Assembly (NCBI GenBank): GCA_030066195.1
Contig: JASJCB010000011.1
Location: forward strand, 1 to 64,000
DNA length: 64,000 bases
Direction of reading: 5' to 3'
Origin: Acidobacteriota bacterium
Lineage (GTDB): Bacteria > Acidobacteriota > Holophagae > Acanthopleuribacterales > Acanthopleuribacteraceae
Each line of letters starts with the position of its first letter. The stretch's first letter is position 1. Under the pieces are notes generated by a model. It was given only the letters and a program-made list of their open reading frames with translations. It had not been told where the DNA came from and searched no databases. This document shows, in pieces, positions 1 through 9,400 of the stretch. Made by a program: the position numbers and the translations under genes.

Positions 1-28
1 GAATTTTTCCACGATCGTGGAAAAATTC
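1..28. repeat. Perfect 28-bp palindrome
   Basis: The first 14 bases (GAATTTTTCCACGA) are followed directly by their exact reverse complement. The arms are A/T-rich outside and GC-rich at the centre, so the transcript on either strand would form a hairpin ending in a U-run. It could be a bidirectional terminator or a dyad operator, and it may extend beyond the window edge. It lies downstream of the glycosyltransferase gene that ends at 136. The rest of 1-135 holds no gene that I can see. Confidence 0.6.
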
Positions 29-115
29 GGCCCCTTCGGAGCGTCTGCATAAAGACACTGGGGCGTGCATATTTCTCTAAGCCGGACAGTCGACGCCCGT
101 TTGATATGAAATCCA

Positions 116-145
116 CCCGGCATTGGAAGATCAATTCATGCCGGG
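116..145 (-). terminator. Hairpin at the 3' end of the glycosyltransferase gene
   Basis: CCCGGCAT (116-123) and ATGCCGGG (138-145) form an 8-bp stem with a 14-nt loop that overlaps the stop codon of the minus-strand gene ending at 136. No U-run follows, so intrinsic termination is doubtful. It may instead stabilise the 3' end of the mRNA. Confidence 0.3.
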
Positions 146-1032
146 AGCATCGATCGTTGCATTTTGTGTAGGTTGTGATGCAGGGCCTGCCGCTCTTGGA
201 AGAAGTTCTGATGCGTTGTCCAGGTGGCGACGCCTTCCTTACTCCAAGAATTGCAACACAATTGCCTGCCGATATCGATAATCTCAGGCTGTTCATTCCC
301 GGAAAAACTGATGACAATGTCTTCGCCGTTGCCCACCTTGGTGAGATCGTGCCAGCCCAACTGGTCGAACAAGGCCGCGGCCCGCTCCAGGTGCGCTTCG
401 TTGAATCCGTAAACACCCGTCAAGTGGTCCACTTTCCGATTACCCCGGCAGCCGACCCGGAAGGGGTAACCCATACGCGGGTTGTCTTCCTGGAAGACCT
501 CGCCTTCAACCCCCATGGGAACGGCCGGGTTGCGCACCATGGCGTCGAACAACTGCTTGATCTGCCGGGGATAGAGGAAGCGGTCATCGTCGGGAGAGAG
601 GAAGAAACGGTATTGGGAGCGCCTTTCCTCGGCAAGGCCGAAACGAATGCCCTGTTTGGTGTGGACCGACCGTTGGATCAGGGTTATGCGAGGGTCTTGC
701 GTCTTCAGATAACGGCGCAGGTCTACATCGGGATTGTTGTTACAAATGACCAGGGAATCCACGAACTCGCATTTGAGATAACCGCGCACCAACCACTCCA
801 TGTTGGCCGGTCGTTTGTAACTGAGCATCACCACACAAAGGCGTTCTTCGCTGTCGGCGGTCTGACGCGCCCCGAAAGTAACCCTGATCATCCAGGCGCC
901 GAAACGTATGATATCGAACGGAGTGCGGAGGACCGCCACAAGGTACTTGAAGCAACGCGTCATGATGTTGAGATGTTTCGGCAGGCTGAAATTTACTACC
1001 CATTGAAAAGCAAAAAAGCGTAAGATATGCAT
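136..1032 (-). CDS. Small GT-A type glycosyltransferase
   Basis: 298 residues. After a hydrophobic, basic N-terminus comes a GT-A-like core: a beta-strand VVMLSYKRP (about residues 67-75), LVICNNN, and SPDDDRF, where the DDD is the likely metal/nucleotide-sugar binding DXD signature. A later GNGEDIVIS segment resembles the catalytic-acid region of family 2-like enzymes. There is no signal peptide. The hydrophobic stretch near residues 40-55 may tether it to the inner membrane. The ATG at 1032 is preceded by GGATGAAAG, and a start at Met24 is possible. It is the last gene of a minus-strand run that begins with the flavoprotein at 6153, 27 nt after the peptidase gene. By position it could glycosylate the NRPS product, but the sequence does not show the acceptor. 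Confidence 0.6.
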   Translation of the reverse strand: MHILRFFAFQWVVNFSLPKHLNIMTRCFKYLVAVLRTPFDIIRFGAWMIRVTFGARQTADSEERLCVVMLSYKRPANMEWLVRGYLKCEFVDSLVICNNNPDVDLRRYLKTQDPRITLIQRSVHTKQGIRFGLAEERRSQYRFFLSPDDDRFLYPRQIKQLFDAMVRNPAVPMGVEGEVFQEDNPRMGYPFRVGCRGNRKVDHLTGVYGFNEAHLERAAALFDQLGWHDLTKVGNGEDIVISFSGNEQPEIIDIGRQLCCNSWSKEGVATWTTHQNFFQERQALHHNLHKMQRSMLPA

Positions 1033-1059
1033 TCTTTCATCCGGATTTCTATCGATACT

Positions 1060-2265
1060 TCAACGGTTCATTTCTACCTTTTTGGAAAGGTCCACCATAC
1101 CGCGGGCGGTTTGAGCCAGGATCATGGCTGACTGAGGCGAGAATTTCTCTTTTCCGTCACTCACTACTTGCTTCAGGCCTTGTTGCATGGTCTGTAATTG
1201 AACCGCCAGGGGACCTTCGATTTTGTTTTGTTCGGCAACCGAAGCGATGCGTTCGAGCAAGCGAGAGATATTTACCGCATCCTGATAGGTGGGCAATTGC
1301 ATGGACTGAGGCGTCATGGAAAAGACAGGCGGGTTCTGACCGCTGTCAACCCGCTGGATGAGCCGGGCGACCAGGGTTGAAATGGACTGGACCTTGTCGT
1401 AATTGATACGGCCGGGTTCGTCGGCCCAGGTGTGGTAGACACTGCCGTCTCCATCGGTGAGAAACACAAAGGGAACCGGATTGCCGTTCATGAGAAAGGC
1501 TGTGATGTCGCTGCGGTTATGGGCGAAGGGGTAGCTGAGGAAAACGGGCTGCAACGGATTGCCTTTCAATGAGGCTTCCAGGTGGCCGGCCAGGTTGGGA
1601 CCGCCGGATTCGGCGCCGCAGATGATGTGCGTGTCGGGCAGGCCTTCGAAAAGGTCCAGGCCGATGATGTCCAAATTGACGACAAAGCGCAGGCCGTCCA
1701 AGGGAAAGGTGGGGTTTTTGACAAAGTGCTTGGAACCCAGAAGACCGAACTCTTCCGCATCCCAAAGGCCGATAGCCAGGGGTTGCTTCAATTTGCCGAC
1801 CAGGGCTTTTGCCGCTGCCAGGGCTACGGCAACGCCGCCCGCGTTATCAGCGGCGCCGTTACAGATTTTTGACTTGGGTTTCGGGTGCTGATCACAAAGG
1901 TCGCCGTGATGGTCGTAGTGACTGCTGATAAGGACGGCCGGCTTTGCCTTGTCGTCCAGGCCCTCGGGCCGGTAAACCGCAAGAATATTGATGCCTTTGT
2001 CGAAGGACTGTTCGAAATTACCGTCGTCGCCCGCGGGCTGGAAGCCGTTACTCTTAAACCAATCGATCAGCCAGAGCCGGGCTTTTTCACCGCCCGGCGT
2101 CATGTGGCGCCGCCCTTCCATGTCGTCTGACGCCAGGGTTCCGATGATGGTTTCAAGGATCTTTTTGGAGATGACCGGCTCGGAACTGTCCGTGCCGAAT
2201 GCGGGGGAGAACAGGAGGGAACCTAAGAGGGCGATCAGGAACAACACGGCCTTGCGATTCATCAT
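1060..2265 (-). CDS. Secreted M28-family zinc aminopeptidase
   Basis: 401 residues with a signal peptide (hydrophobic residues 6-20, PAFG cleavage region). The co-catalytic metal set of M28 peptidases is present: SSHYDHHG (His116, Asp118), NGAADNAGG (Asp140), WDAEEFG (Glu171/Glu172, catalytic base and ligand) and NLDIIG (Asp199), with a later VYHTWADE supplying the last His. The enzyme should remove N-terminal residues from peptides in the periplasm or outside the cell. A C-terminal extension of about 100 residues after the catalytic domain is probably helical. The ATG at 2265 has GAGAGGA at suitable spacing. The gene lies between the TonB receptor (24 nt) and the glycosyltransferase (27 nt), so co-transcription is likely. 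A role in processing or degrading the lipopeptide is inference. Confidence 0.85.
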   Translation of the reverse strand: MMNRKAVLFLIALLGSLLFSPAFGTDSSEPVISKKILETIIGTLASDDMEGRRHMTPGGEKARLWLIDWFKSNGFQPAGDDGNFEQSFDKGINILAVYRPEGLDDKAKPAVLISSHYDHHGDLCDQHPKPKSKICNGAADNAGGVAVALAAAKALVGKLKQPLAIGLWDAEEFGLLGSKHFVKNPTFPLDGLRFVVNLDIIGLDLFEGLPDTHIICGAESGGPNLAGHLEASLKGNPLQPVFLSYPFAHNRSDITAFLMNGNPVPFVFLTDGDGSVYHTWADEPGRINYDKVQSISTLVARLIQRVDSGQNPPVFSMTPQSMQLPTYQDAVNISRLLERIASVAEQNKIEGPLAVQLQTMQQGLKQVVSDGKEKFSPQSAMILAQTARGMVDLSKKVEMNR

Positions 2266-2289
2266 GACGTTTTCCTCTCAATGTATGGA

Positions 2290-4560
2290 TCAGAAGGGCT
2301 TCCATTTCAGGGAAAGCCCGAATGCGAAGGGGGCTCCCGGTGTAAAGTGGTTATCTCCCACCGGTTCGGGTTCGTGAGGTAGTTGGGATTCAAAATAGGT
2401 CTGCGCCTCTAAAAAGTTTTCATCCAGCAGGTTTTCGAACGAAAGCGATACTTCCAGGCTGGAGGTAAGGTCTTTCTGCACGGTGAGGTCGACCAGCGTG
2501 TAACCCTGACCCATAAAGCTGCCGTCTTCATTCAACGGGAAATCATCGATGCCCCGGGCTTTCAGGCTGCCCTGCCAGCCCCGGCCGGCGCGGAAGGCAA
2601 AACCGGCGGACCATGATTGGTCGGGCGCGCGCGGGATCGGGTTCTTCGTCTCCCGGTCATAGCCGGTGACATCGTTGAAGTCGAAGCCGAAGTACAGGCT
2701 CTTGGTGATGAGCCAGTTCATGCCCAATTCCAGGCCGTAGCGCCGAGTGGGGCCGCCCAGTTCGGTGACGCCTTCGTCGCCCACCCAAACCAGTTCGCCG
2801 TCCAGATCCAAATGCCACCAGGCAACATTCATTTCGATATACTTGCCGATGGTGTTGCTGATTCCGATCTCGTAACCATCGCCGGGCGCCAGGATCACCC
2901 CGTCGGGATCGGCGGCCGCGGAGCGGGCGTCGTTACTGTGAAAGCTGCGACCGTAATTCAGGTAGATATTGAAGCCGTGGTTTTGGGAGGGGGTTAAAAT
3001 CAACGATGCCTTGGGTAGGGCAATCCCGTGCGAGGTACTTCCTTCCGGACCGTCCCCCGTTTTGTCGGTTACATCGAAATCGAACTGTTCGTAGCGCATG
3101 CCCATGAAGGCGCGCAGGTAGTGGTTGAAGGTAAGCTCTTCCTGGATGTAATAAGAGGCGTTGCGCTCGTTGATTTGAGAGTCCACAACGGTGCTCAGCC
3201 GGGTTCGTTCCCTCTGCCGGAACAAGCCCACGTCGATATCGTCCTGGCGAAAGTCCGCACCGACGGTCAAGGTGCCCTGACCGCCGAAGACATCATGGTA
3301 GTTCAGGTATTGGATGTGCCCGCCGAACAGAGTGCGATCGTCGACCTGTTCGATACCGTCACCGTTTTCCTTGTCATTCAAAAAGAAGGTGAAATTGGAG
3401 TAGAGGTCCAAGTCGTAGGCGGCAAAATAGACTTGTGACTTAAGGACTTGGGAGCCCATTTGTTTGACATGGGAAACCGAGAGGTTGGTTCGCGAAGAGT
3501 CACCGCCCTCAGTGTCGTCGATGGCGCCGAACCGGCTCATGCGTCCGCTTTCTACCTCGCGCAGGGGAATCTGGCCCGACGCGTTCCACTCGCCTTCATA
3601 GTTGGTGGCAAACAAGGTGAGCTGCTGGTCATCGCCCATGGGGAAAGACCAACGCGTGGCCAGGTTGGTACGGGTCATATCTTGGGGGGAGTCAAAGGGT
3701 CCGTCGCCCATGAAATGCTCTACCATCACAAAACCGCGCGCCCTCGTTGTCTCTTCAGGGCTCCACCCCGCAAGGAAACGACCGGAGTTGAAACTTGCGC
3801 CTTCCAGTTGGACGAAAGAGTTATCCAAAGATTCCCTCAACCGCATCTGAGCGGTGCCGGCCGTGCCCAGATTGCCGAACTCCGAAAAGTAGCCGCCCTT
3901 ATGCACTTCCACCTTTTGCAAGGTTTCCGGGATCATAAAGCTCAGATCCGCATAGCCCTGGCCATGGGCATGGCTGACCATGTTGACGGGGATGCCCTCG
4001 AAGAACAGCATGAAATCGGTGCCGTGGTCCGCGTCGAATCCGCGAATCAAGTACTGGTCCGACTTCCCGCCTCCGCCATGCTGGGCAACCACCATACCGG
4101 GGACGGCCCGCAAGACATCACCGGGGGTTTCCACCAGGACACGCGCCAGTTCCTCGTCCTTAAGGGTGTTATTCCCGGCGGAAGTGCGCGGCGCGGCGGC
4201 GTAAACACCGATGCTCTCCTCGGAAACGAATTCCCGAGGCTTCAATCTGATCTCCAACAGATCCACATGCCCGGTAATGGTCTGTTTATATTCCTTGTAA
4301 CGGTAGTCGTCAACCACAACGTCGAAGGCGCCCTTGGGCAGCCCTTGGAAAATAAACCAACCGAGGTCCGTGCTTTCGGTAACCGCAACCACGGCTCCTT
4401 CAAAGACCATTTTGACCGGGATTTCAGGAAGTGGATAACCGTCTACGTCGAATACGCGGCCTCGGAATTGGCCGCTTTCCGGGTCATGGCTCCAGCTGTA
4501 ACCACAAAGGAAAGGCAAGGCGCAAAGCACCAGAATAATGCGAATCGGTGTTGAAAACAT
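2290..4560 (-). CDS. TonB-dependent outer-membrane receptor
   Basis: 756 residues. The order is signal peptide (1-24), a carboxypeptidase-regulatory-like beta-sandwich (about 30-110, starting GQFRGRVFD), a plug domain (about 125-235, with PGDVLRAVPGM, QYLIRGFD and VEVHKGGYFSEFGN) and a 22-strand-type barrel ending in an aromatic residue (WKPF), as expected for BAM-inserted proteins. Members take up siderophores, cobalamin, glycans or peptides with energy from TonB-ExbBD, none of which is encoded here. The gene lies 30 nt after the flavoprotein gene and 24 nt before the peptidase gene. Placement beside an NRPS locus suggests uptake of the lipopeptide or its metal complex, but the ligand cannot be read from sequence. 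Confidence 0.9.
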   Translation of the reverse strand: MFSTPIRIILVLCALPFLCGYSWSHDPESGQFRGRVFDVDGYPLPEIPVKMVFEGAVVAVTESTDLGWFIFQGLPKGAFDVVVDDYRYKEYKQTITGHVDLLEIRLKPREFVSEESIGVYAAAPRTSAGNNTLKDEELARVLVETPGDVLRAVPGMVVAQHGGGGKSDQYLIRGFDADHGTDFMLFFEGIPVNMVSHAHGQGYADLSFMIPETLQKVEVHKGGYFSEFGNLGTAGTAQMRLRESLDNSFVQLEGASFNSGRFLAGWSPEETTRARGFVMVEHFMGDGPFDSPQDMTRTNLATRWSFPMGDDQQLTLFATNYEGEWNASGQIPLREVESGRMSRFGAIDDTEGGDSSRTNLSVSHVKQMGSQVLKSQVYFAAYDLDLYSNFTFFLNDKENGDGIEQVDDRTLFGGHIQYLNYHDVFGGQGTLTVGADFRQDDIDVGLFRQRERTRLSTVVDSQINERNASYYIQEELTFNHYLRAFMGMRYEQFDFDVTDKTGDGPEGSTSHGIALPKASLILTPSQNHGFNIYLNYGRSFHSNDARSAAADPDGVILAPGDGYEIGISNTIGKYIEMNVAWWHLDLDGELVWVGDEGVTELGGPTRRYGLELGMNWLITKSLYFGFDFNDVTGYDRETKNPIPRAPDQSWSAGFAFRAGRGWQGSLKARGIDDFPLNEDGSFMGQGYTLVDLTVQKDLTSSLEVSLSFENLLDENFLEAQTYFESQLPHEPEPVGDNHFTPGAPFAFGLSLKWKPF

Positions 4561-4590
4561 ACGGCACCTTCTTTGCTTTTAGAATCGAAA

Positions 4591-6153
4591 TCAATGTGAT
4601 GAAGCGTTGTCTAAGGAAGAAACGGGTGTCAAGATCTGATCGGTGAAGTATTGGGAGAGGGCTTCCTCGTAATGCGGATAGTCATAGTCGTTCTCCACAT
4701 CCTCGACCAGATGGTATTCGCCCACTTGTTGCCCGTTCCGGAATCGCCGGATGATGGGATGCAGGTATTCGATCAGGTGGGCCTTTTTCGGATCAGGGTC
4801 GCGATCGATACCGAAAGGATCGCGAACATGGCTGAAATCTCCGTATTCCAAGGAGATGGTGAAGTAAGAAGCCGCTTTGCCGGGTTCCCCGTCGGGAATA
4901 TAGTCCCTGGGCACATCACAGATCAGGGCAACGCCGCCGTTGTCGTCTTCCACCAGCATATCGCAGAAATAGCCGGGCTGCAGGAACATGGAGGGGGAAC
5001 GATTCAGCCGGTCGATCACCTGACGAGCCAATTTCAAGGGGTCCGTCTCCAAGGGAGTTTTCGGCCAGGAACCGTTGTGGTTGCGCTCGTTGAGAATCTG
5101 AGCCAGGGCTTTGGTGTTGTGACGGAAGCCGTGAATGAAACCGGACATGGTCTTTTTGAAATCTCGGGACTGCATCAACACGCCGGAAAAGTACAGGCCG
5201 GAAATGTTGGTTGATTCATAAGCGCTTGTCATGGCGGGCAGTTTGTCGCAATGGGCCAATTCGGGCTTGCAGTCCTCGGCGAAGATGGACGTATCGAAAT
5301 CGAAGCCCGTGGCAAGAATCACATGATCGTAGGGAATGGTGCGGCGCTCGCCCTTGGCGTGTGTGTAGATGATCTTGCAGATCAACTGATCTCCGTCGCG
5401 CTCCAGGCTTTGAATATCCGCATCCAGAATGACGTTCTGCGACTTGAGTTGGTAGGTGTCCAGGAAATTGTTGTTGACCGCGCGCACGTTACCCACAAAA
5501 TGTGTTTCCCAAGCCAGCTTAACGGGCTTGGGACTGCAAAGGTGCAGGCTTGCAGTTGTGCCGATCAGGGCATCTGCCGTTTCCAGCGCCGAATTACCTT
5601 TACCTACAACCAGAACCCGTTTGTTGACGAAATCTTGGGGGTCGATGGAACATTTGGTGTAATCATCGGCCAGTTCAACCCCGGGAAAGTCAGGCTTGTG
5701 AAGCTTGAAAAGACCGGTCGCCACGATGACCTGCCGGGCGGACAGCGATTCTCCGGTGGTGCTGTTGACATAAAAACCGTCCTCACGGCGTCCGATTTCA
5801 CCGACCTTGTAATTGAAACGGGTGTTGATCTTGAAGCGTTCCTTGAAGTCTTCCAGGTAACGGACCAGATCATCGGCGGGAGGGAAGTAGCTTTTGCAGT
5901 AGTCGGTAAAGACATGGCCCTCCTCGCTGAGCAAAGAATTCCAGTCCCAGCGAAGGTTCATTTCCGAGTCGTCGAAACCGGTGTAAACCTTGTTGATCGA
6001 AATCAAGGTTCGGTGCCTTGGATAGGTTCTGAAGAAGGCGCCCACATTGTCGGATGCCTCTAAAACCAGGTAGTTATGGCCCATTTTCTCCAAAAAGTAG
6101 CCTAGCTGAAGTCCGGACGGACCACCACCGACTACAATGTAATCATAATGCAT
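4591..6153 (-). CDS. FOXRED2-like FAD/NAD(P)H oxidoreductase
   Basis: 520 residues. It has two dinucleotide-binding motifs: FAD at the N-terminus (VVGGGPSG, residues 7-14) and NAD(P)H in the middle (VVGKGNSALE, about 187-196), followed by an ATGFDFD segment. The stretch around SIDPQDFV, THFVGN and LDTYQLKS matches the vertebrate ER flavoprotein FOXRED2/ERFAD and its bacterial relatives more closely than typical FMO or ornithine N-hydroxylases. The His of the FMO fingerprint is not obvious. Such bacterial homologues often sit in biosynthetic clusters as putative monooxygenases. It is the first gene of the minus-strand operon and diverges from the NRPS operon across 305 nt. A tailoring role, such as hydroxylating the acyl chain or a side chain, is inference. 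Confidence 0.75.
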   Translation of the reverse strand: MHYDYIVVGGGPSGLQLGYFLEKMGHNYLVLEASDNVGAFFRTYPRHRTLISINKVYTGFDDSEMNLRWDWNSLLSEEGHVFTDYCKSYFPPADDLVRYLEDFKERFKINTRFNYKVGEIGRREDGFYVNSTTGESLSARQVIVATGLFKLHKPDFPGVELADDYTKCSIDPQDFVNKRVLVVGKGNSALETADALIGTTASLHLCSPKPVKLAWETHFVGNVRAVNNNFLDTYQLKSQNVILDADIQSLERDGDQLICKIIYTHAKGERRTIPYDHVILATGFDFDTSIFAEDCKPELAHCDKLPAMTSAYESTNISGLYFSGVLMQSRDFKKTMSGFIHGFRHNTKALAQILNERNHNGSWPKTPLETDPLKLARQVIDRLNRSPSMFLQPGYFCDMLVEDDNGGVALICDVPRDYIPDGEPGKAASYFTISLEYGDFSHVRDPFGIDRDPDPKKAHLIEYLHPIIRRFRNGQQVGEYHLVEDVENDYDYPHYEEALSQYFTDQILTPVSSLDNASSH

Positions 6154-6274
6154 GTTCTACTCCAGAGAATCGAGAAGATTTCCACGGTCGAGACAGGGTG
6201 TATCGGAAAGGGGCGTGTTATTAGTTTAGATCCATTCAACTTAATTCATTTAGGGGCGCTATACCGAAGAGTTG

Positions 6275-6304
6275 TTGACTGCAACACTATCTTATTGGTA
6301 TAAC
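6275..6304 (+). promoter_or_regulatory. Candidate sigma-70-type promoter for the NRPS operon
   Basis: TTGACT (6275-6280) is followed after 18 nt by TATAAC (6299-6304). This is prediction from consensus only. Confidence 0.4.
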
Positions 6305-6419
6305 TATTCACATAATCTTACAACGACACAATGTTAAACGTGCGGATATTTCCGAGTCAAGATTTTTTTGGTTAAATAACCGTAACACCAATCTTGTGGT
6401 ATTTCGGTCATTTGCCTTT

Positions 6420-6425
6420 TATAAT
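6420..6425 (+). promoter_or_regulatory. Candidate -10 element upstream of the NRPS start
   Basis: An exact TATAAT lies 33 nt before the ATG at 6459. The -35 match is poor. If used, transcription would start near 6432, downstream of the in-frame GTG at 6396, which supports the 6459 start. Confidence 0.35.
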
Positions 6426-6458
6426 GATCTTCTCTTCGGAGCCAAGGCGAATAATTCG

Positions 6459-9400
6459 ATGAATATACACCAAAAGAATCTTGCTGATCTATTAGCCCAC
6501 CGGGCGGATTTATCAGGCCAAAAGATGTTTTCAATGCTGACCGGAGCCGAGGGTCAAAGGGAAGATCTGTCCTTTTCCCAGTTAGATCGAAGGGCTCGCG
6601 GCATCGCGGCATCTTTACTGAGCCGGGGCAAACGCGGGCAGCGGGTTTTATTGGTGTTCCAGCCCGGTCTCAACTTCATCAGCGCCTTCTTCGGTTGCAT
6701 ATACGCGGGCATGGTTGCGGTGCCGGTCTACCCGCCGAGACGAGGTCGCGATGAGCGCATACTCGCCGTTACGGCCGATTGCCGGCCTTCCCTTGCATTA
6801 ACCGAAACGTCCTTAAAGCTCAGAACGGTGGAGGCGCTTCAAGGGCAAAATATTCGCACCGTCGATATTGCCGCATGCCTGACCGACGCCGCCCTGGATA
6901 TCCCTCAATCACCCCAACCGGAGGACCTGGCTTTCTTGCAATACACATCCGGGTCTACCGGCACGCCCAAGGGCGTGATGGTGACCCACGGTAATATCAT
7001 GGCCAACCAGAAAACCATTGCGGAAGCCTTTGAAACCACCCGGGATGATATTTGCCTGAATTGGTTGCCGCTTTACCATGATATGGGCTTGATCGGCACC
7101 GTGCTGCATCCGGTTTTTATGGGATTCGATTCAATCCTGATGAATGCCGCTGAATTCCTGCGCGAACCGGTGTGCTGGCTACGCCGTATTCATCACTACG
7201 GCGCTACCCTTTGCGGCGCGCCCAACTTTGCCTTTGACCATATCCTTCGCCGGGTCCGACCCGATCAACTCGAAGGATTGGATCTCAGTTCGTGGCGTGT
7301 CGCTTTCAACGGTGCCGAGCCTGTTCGCGCGCATACCATCGAACGATTTTCCAGGACACTGGCGCCGTACGGCTTTCGTCCCCGGGTCATGTTCCCCTGC
7401 TACGGCATGGCGGAAGCAACACTTTTCATCACCGCGGGCGGGACACGCACGGAACCCGTGGTGCAGCGCTTTGCCAAAGATGCGTTGAGCGAGGGCAGCG
7501 CGGTTTTGGAAGACGGAGAAAAAAGCACCGCGCTGGTTGGTTGCGGCTTCACGCGGCTTGACCACCAGGTGCGGATCGTCGATGAGAAATCCCACGTCCC
7601 TCTACCCGAAAATCAGGTCGGGGAGATCTGGTTTTCGGGTCCTAGTGTGGCTACGGGTTATTGGGGGAAACCCGAGTTAACCCAAGCCTCTTTCCAAGCC
7701 CGTACGGTCGACGATGCTCGGACAGCCTGGTTGCGGACGGGTGACCTGGGTTTTCTGCATCAGGGCGAACTCTTTATAACGGGCCGTTTGAAAGACCTGC
7801 TTATTTTCCAAGGCAGGAACCATTATCCCCAAGATATCGAACGAACGGCCGAAAGCGCACACCCCGCGCTTCGCTCGGGCCACGGTGCGGCTTTCTCCGT
7901 AGAAGGGCCGGCCGGAGACATGCTGGTGGTGACCCAAGAGGTGGAAAGAACCGCCTTGCGCAAATTGAACGGCGGCGAGGTATGCCGAACCGTAACGTCC
8001 GCAATTGCCAAAGACCACCAGTTGGCAACGGCTGCTGTCGTTTTGCTGATGCCGGGCAGTTTACCCCAAACCAGCAGCGGCAAGATTCGGCGGCAAACCT
8101 GCCGGCAGCAATACCTGGACGGCGGTCTACGCACGGTCTATACAGGAGCGTTACAGCAAGATGCCGCATTTGCGGAAGACATGGTGGACGAATTGACGGC
8201 TGTCGTAGCCAAAGCCCTGGAGATGGACCCGAGCCGTATCGCGGAAGACGAACCCCTCACAAGCTACGGCCTCAGTTCACTGTCCGCAATGGAAATTCAG
8301 GACTTCTTTCTGCGCACGGCGGGCGCGGCGCTTTCGTTGGACACCCTGTTTGAAGGCGCAACCCTCGCCGACCTGCGCGCGCCGGCCGCAATAAAGACAG
8401 AGACGGTCGAGGAGGCGGGCGAGCAACAAACACCGGACACTGTTTTCCCCTTGTCCCATCATCAACGCACTCTCTGGTACCTCTACCAGATGCAGCCCGA
8501 AGACACGACCTACAACCTGGCTTTTCCAGTCACCCTGGACCCGATGCCGAACCCGGCGCGCCTGACGGCGGCGCTACGCGCACTTCTTGAGCGTCATCCG
8601 GCTCTGCGCACCACCTATGGCATCGACAGCGAAGGTGTTTCCATACAAAAGGTGGGCGAGGTTACTGAACCGCTTCTAGTCATCGAAGATGCTACTGCCT
8701 GGTCTTCCCGGGACGTCCGGGATTATCTTCAAGCCGAAGCCTCGCGCCCTTTCAATTTGGAGAAAGAGGTTATTCGCGCCATTCTGCTGAAACGCTCGGA
8801 ACGTCCCATCCTCATGCTGGTTATCCACCACATCGCGGTCGATTTACAATCGTTTCAAGTTTTGGTTCGTGATTTGGCCTGTTTCCTTGCCGATCGGCGC
8901 CCCGCCGGCCCGGCGCCCGGCTACCATGCCTATGTAACGGCCCAAAGACACTTCCTGGATTCCGCCGAGGGTAGGCAATCCGGTGATTTCTGGATGTCGC
9001 GTTTGCAGCATTGTCCAACCTTGGACATGCCGCTCGATGCCGTGCGGCCCATGAGGGAAAGCCGGCGCGGCGCCGAAGCGGCCTTTAAGTTGGACGCCCC
9101 CCTGGTCGGCAAACTGGAAGCCGTGGCTCGCAAGAAAGGCAGCACCCTGTTCAGCCTGTTGCTGGCCGCTTACAAAACCCTGCTGTACCGTTGGTCCGGC
9201 CAAACCGATTTGGTGGTGGGCTTTCCCGCCGCCGACCGTCCGCCTGGTCTGGGCGAACTGGTGGGTTATTGCGTCAACATGTTGCCCTTGCGTACGCAAC
9301 TGGACGAGCACATGCCGTTCGAAAACTACTGGGAACAAGTTCGGGAACAGGTCAACCTGTCCCTGGCCCACCGTGCTTTTCCGTTTGCCGCCATGGTGGA

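Larger units (their letters stand above)
6154..6458. promoter_or_regulatory. AT-rich divergent control region
   Basis: This 305-nt gap between the flavoprotein and NRPS operons is clearly more AT-rich than its surroundings and holds no gene. It contains the promoter-like elements listed separately and a short dyad, GGTTA-AA-TAACC (6370-6381), that could be an operator. No regulator gene is adjacent. Confidence 0.55.

Noticed and set aside
2617..4554. Long plus-strand open frames opposite the TonB receptor and flavoprotein genes
   Set aside because: They mirror the codon structure of the real minus-strand genes and show no domain of their own.
6396..6458. In-frame GTG start extending NRPS 1 by 21 residues
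   Set aside because: No ribosome site precedes it, a -10 element lies inside the extension, and the FAAL domain begins just after the ATG at 6459.
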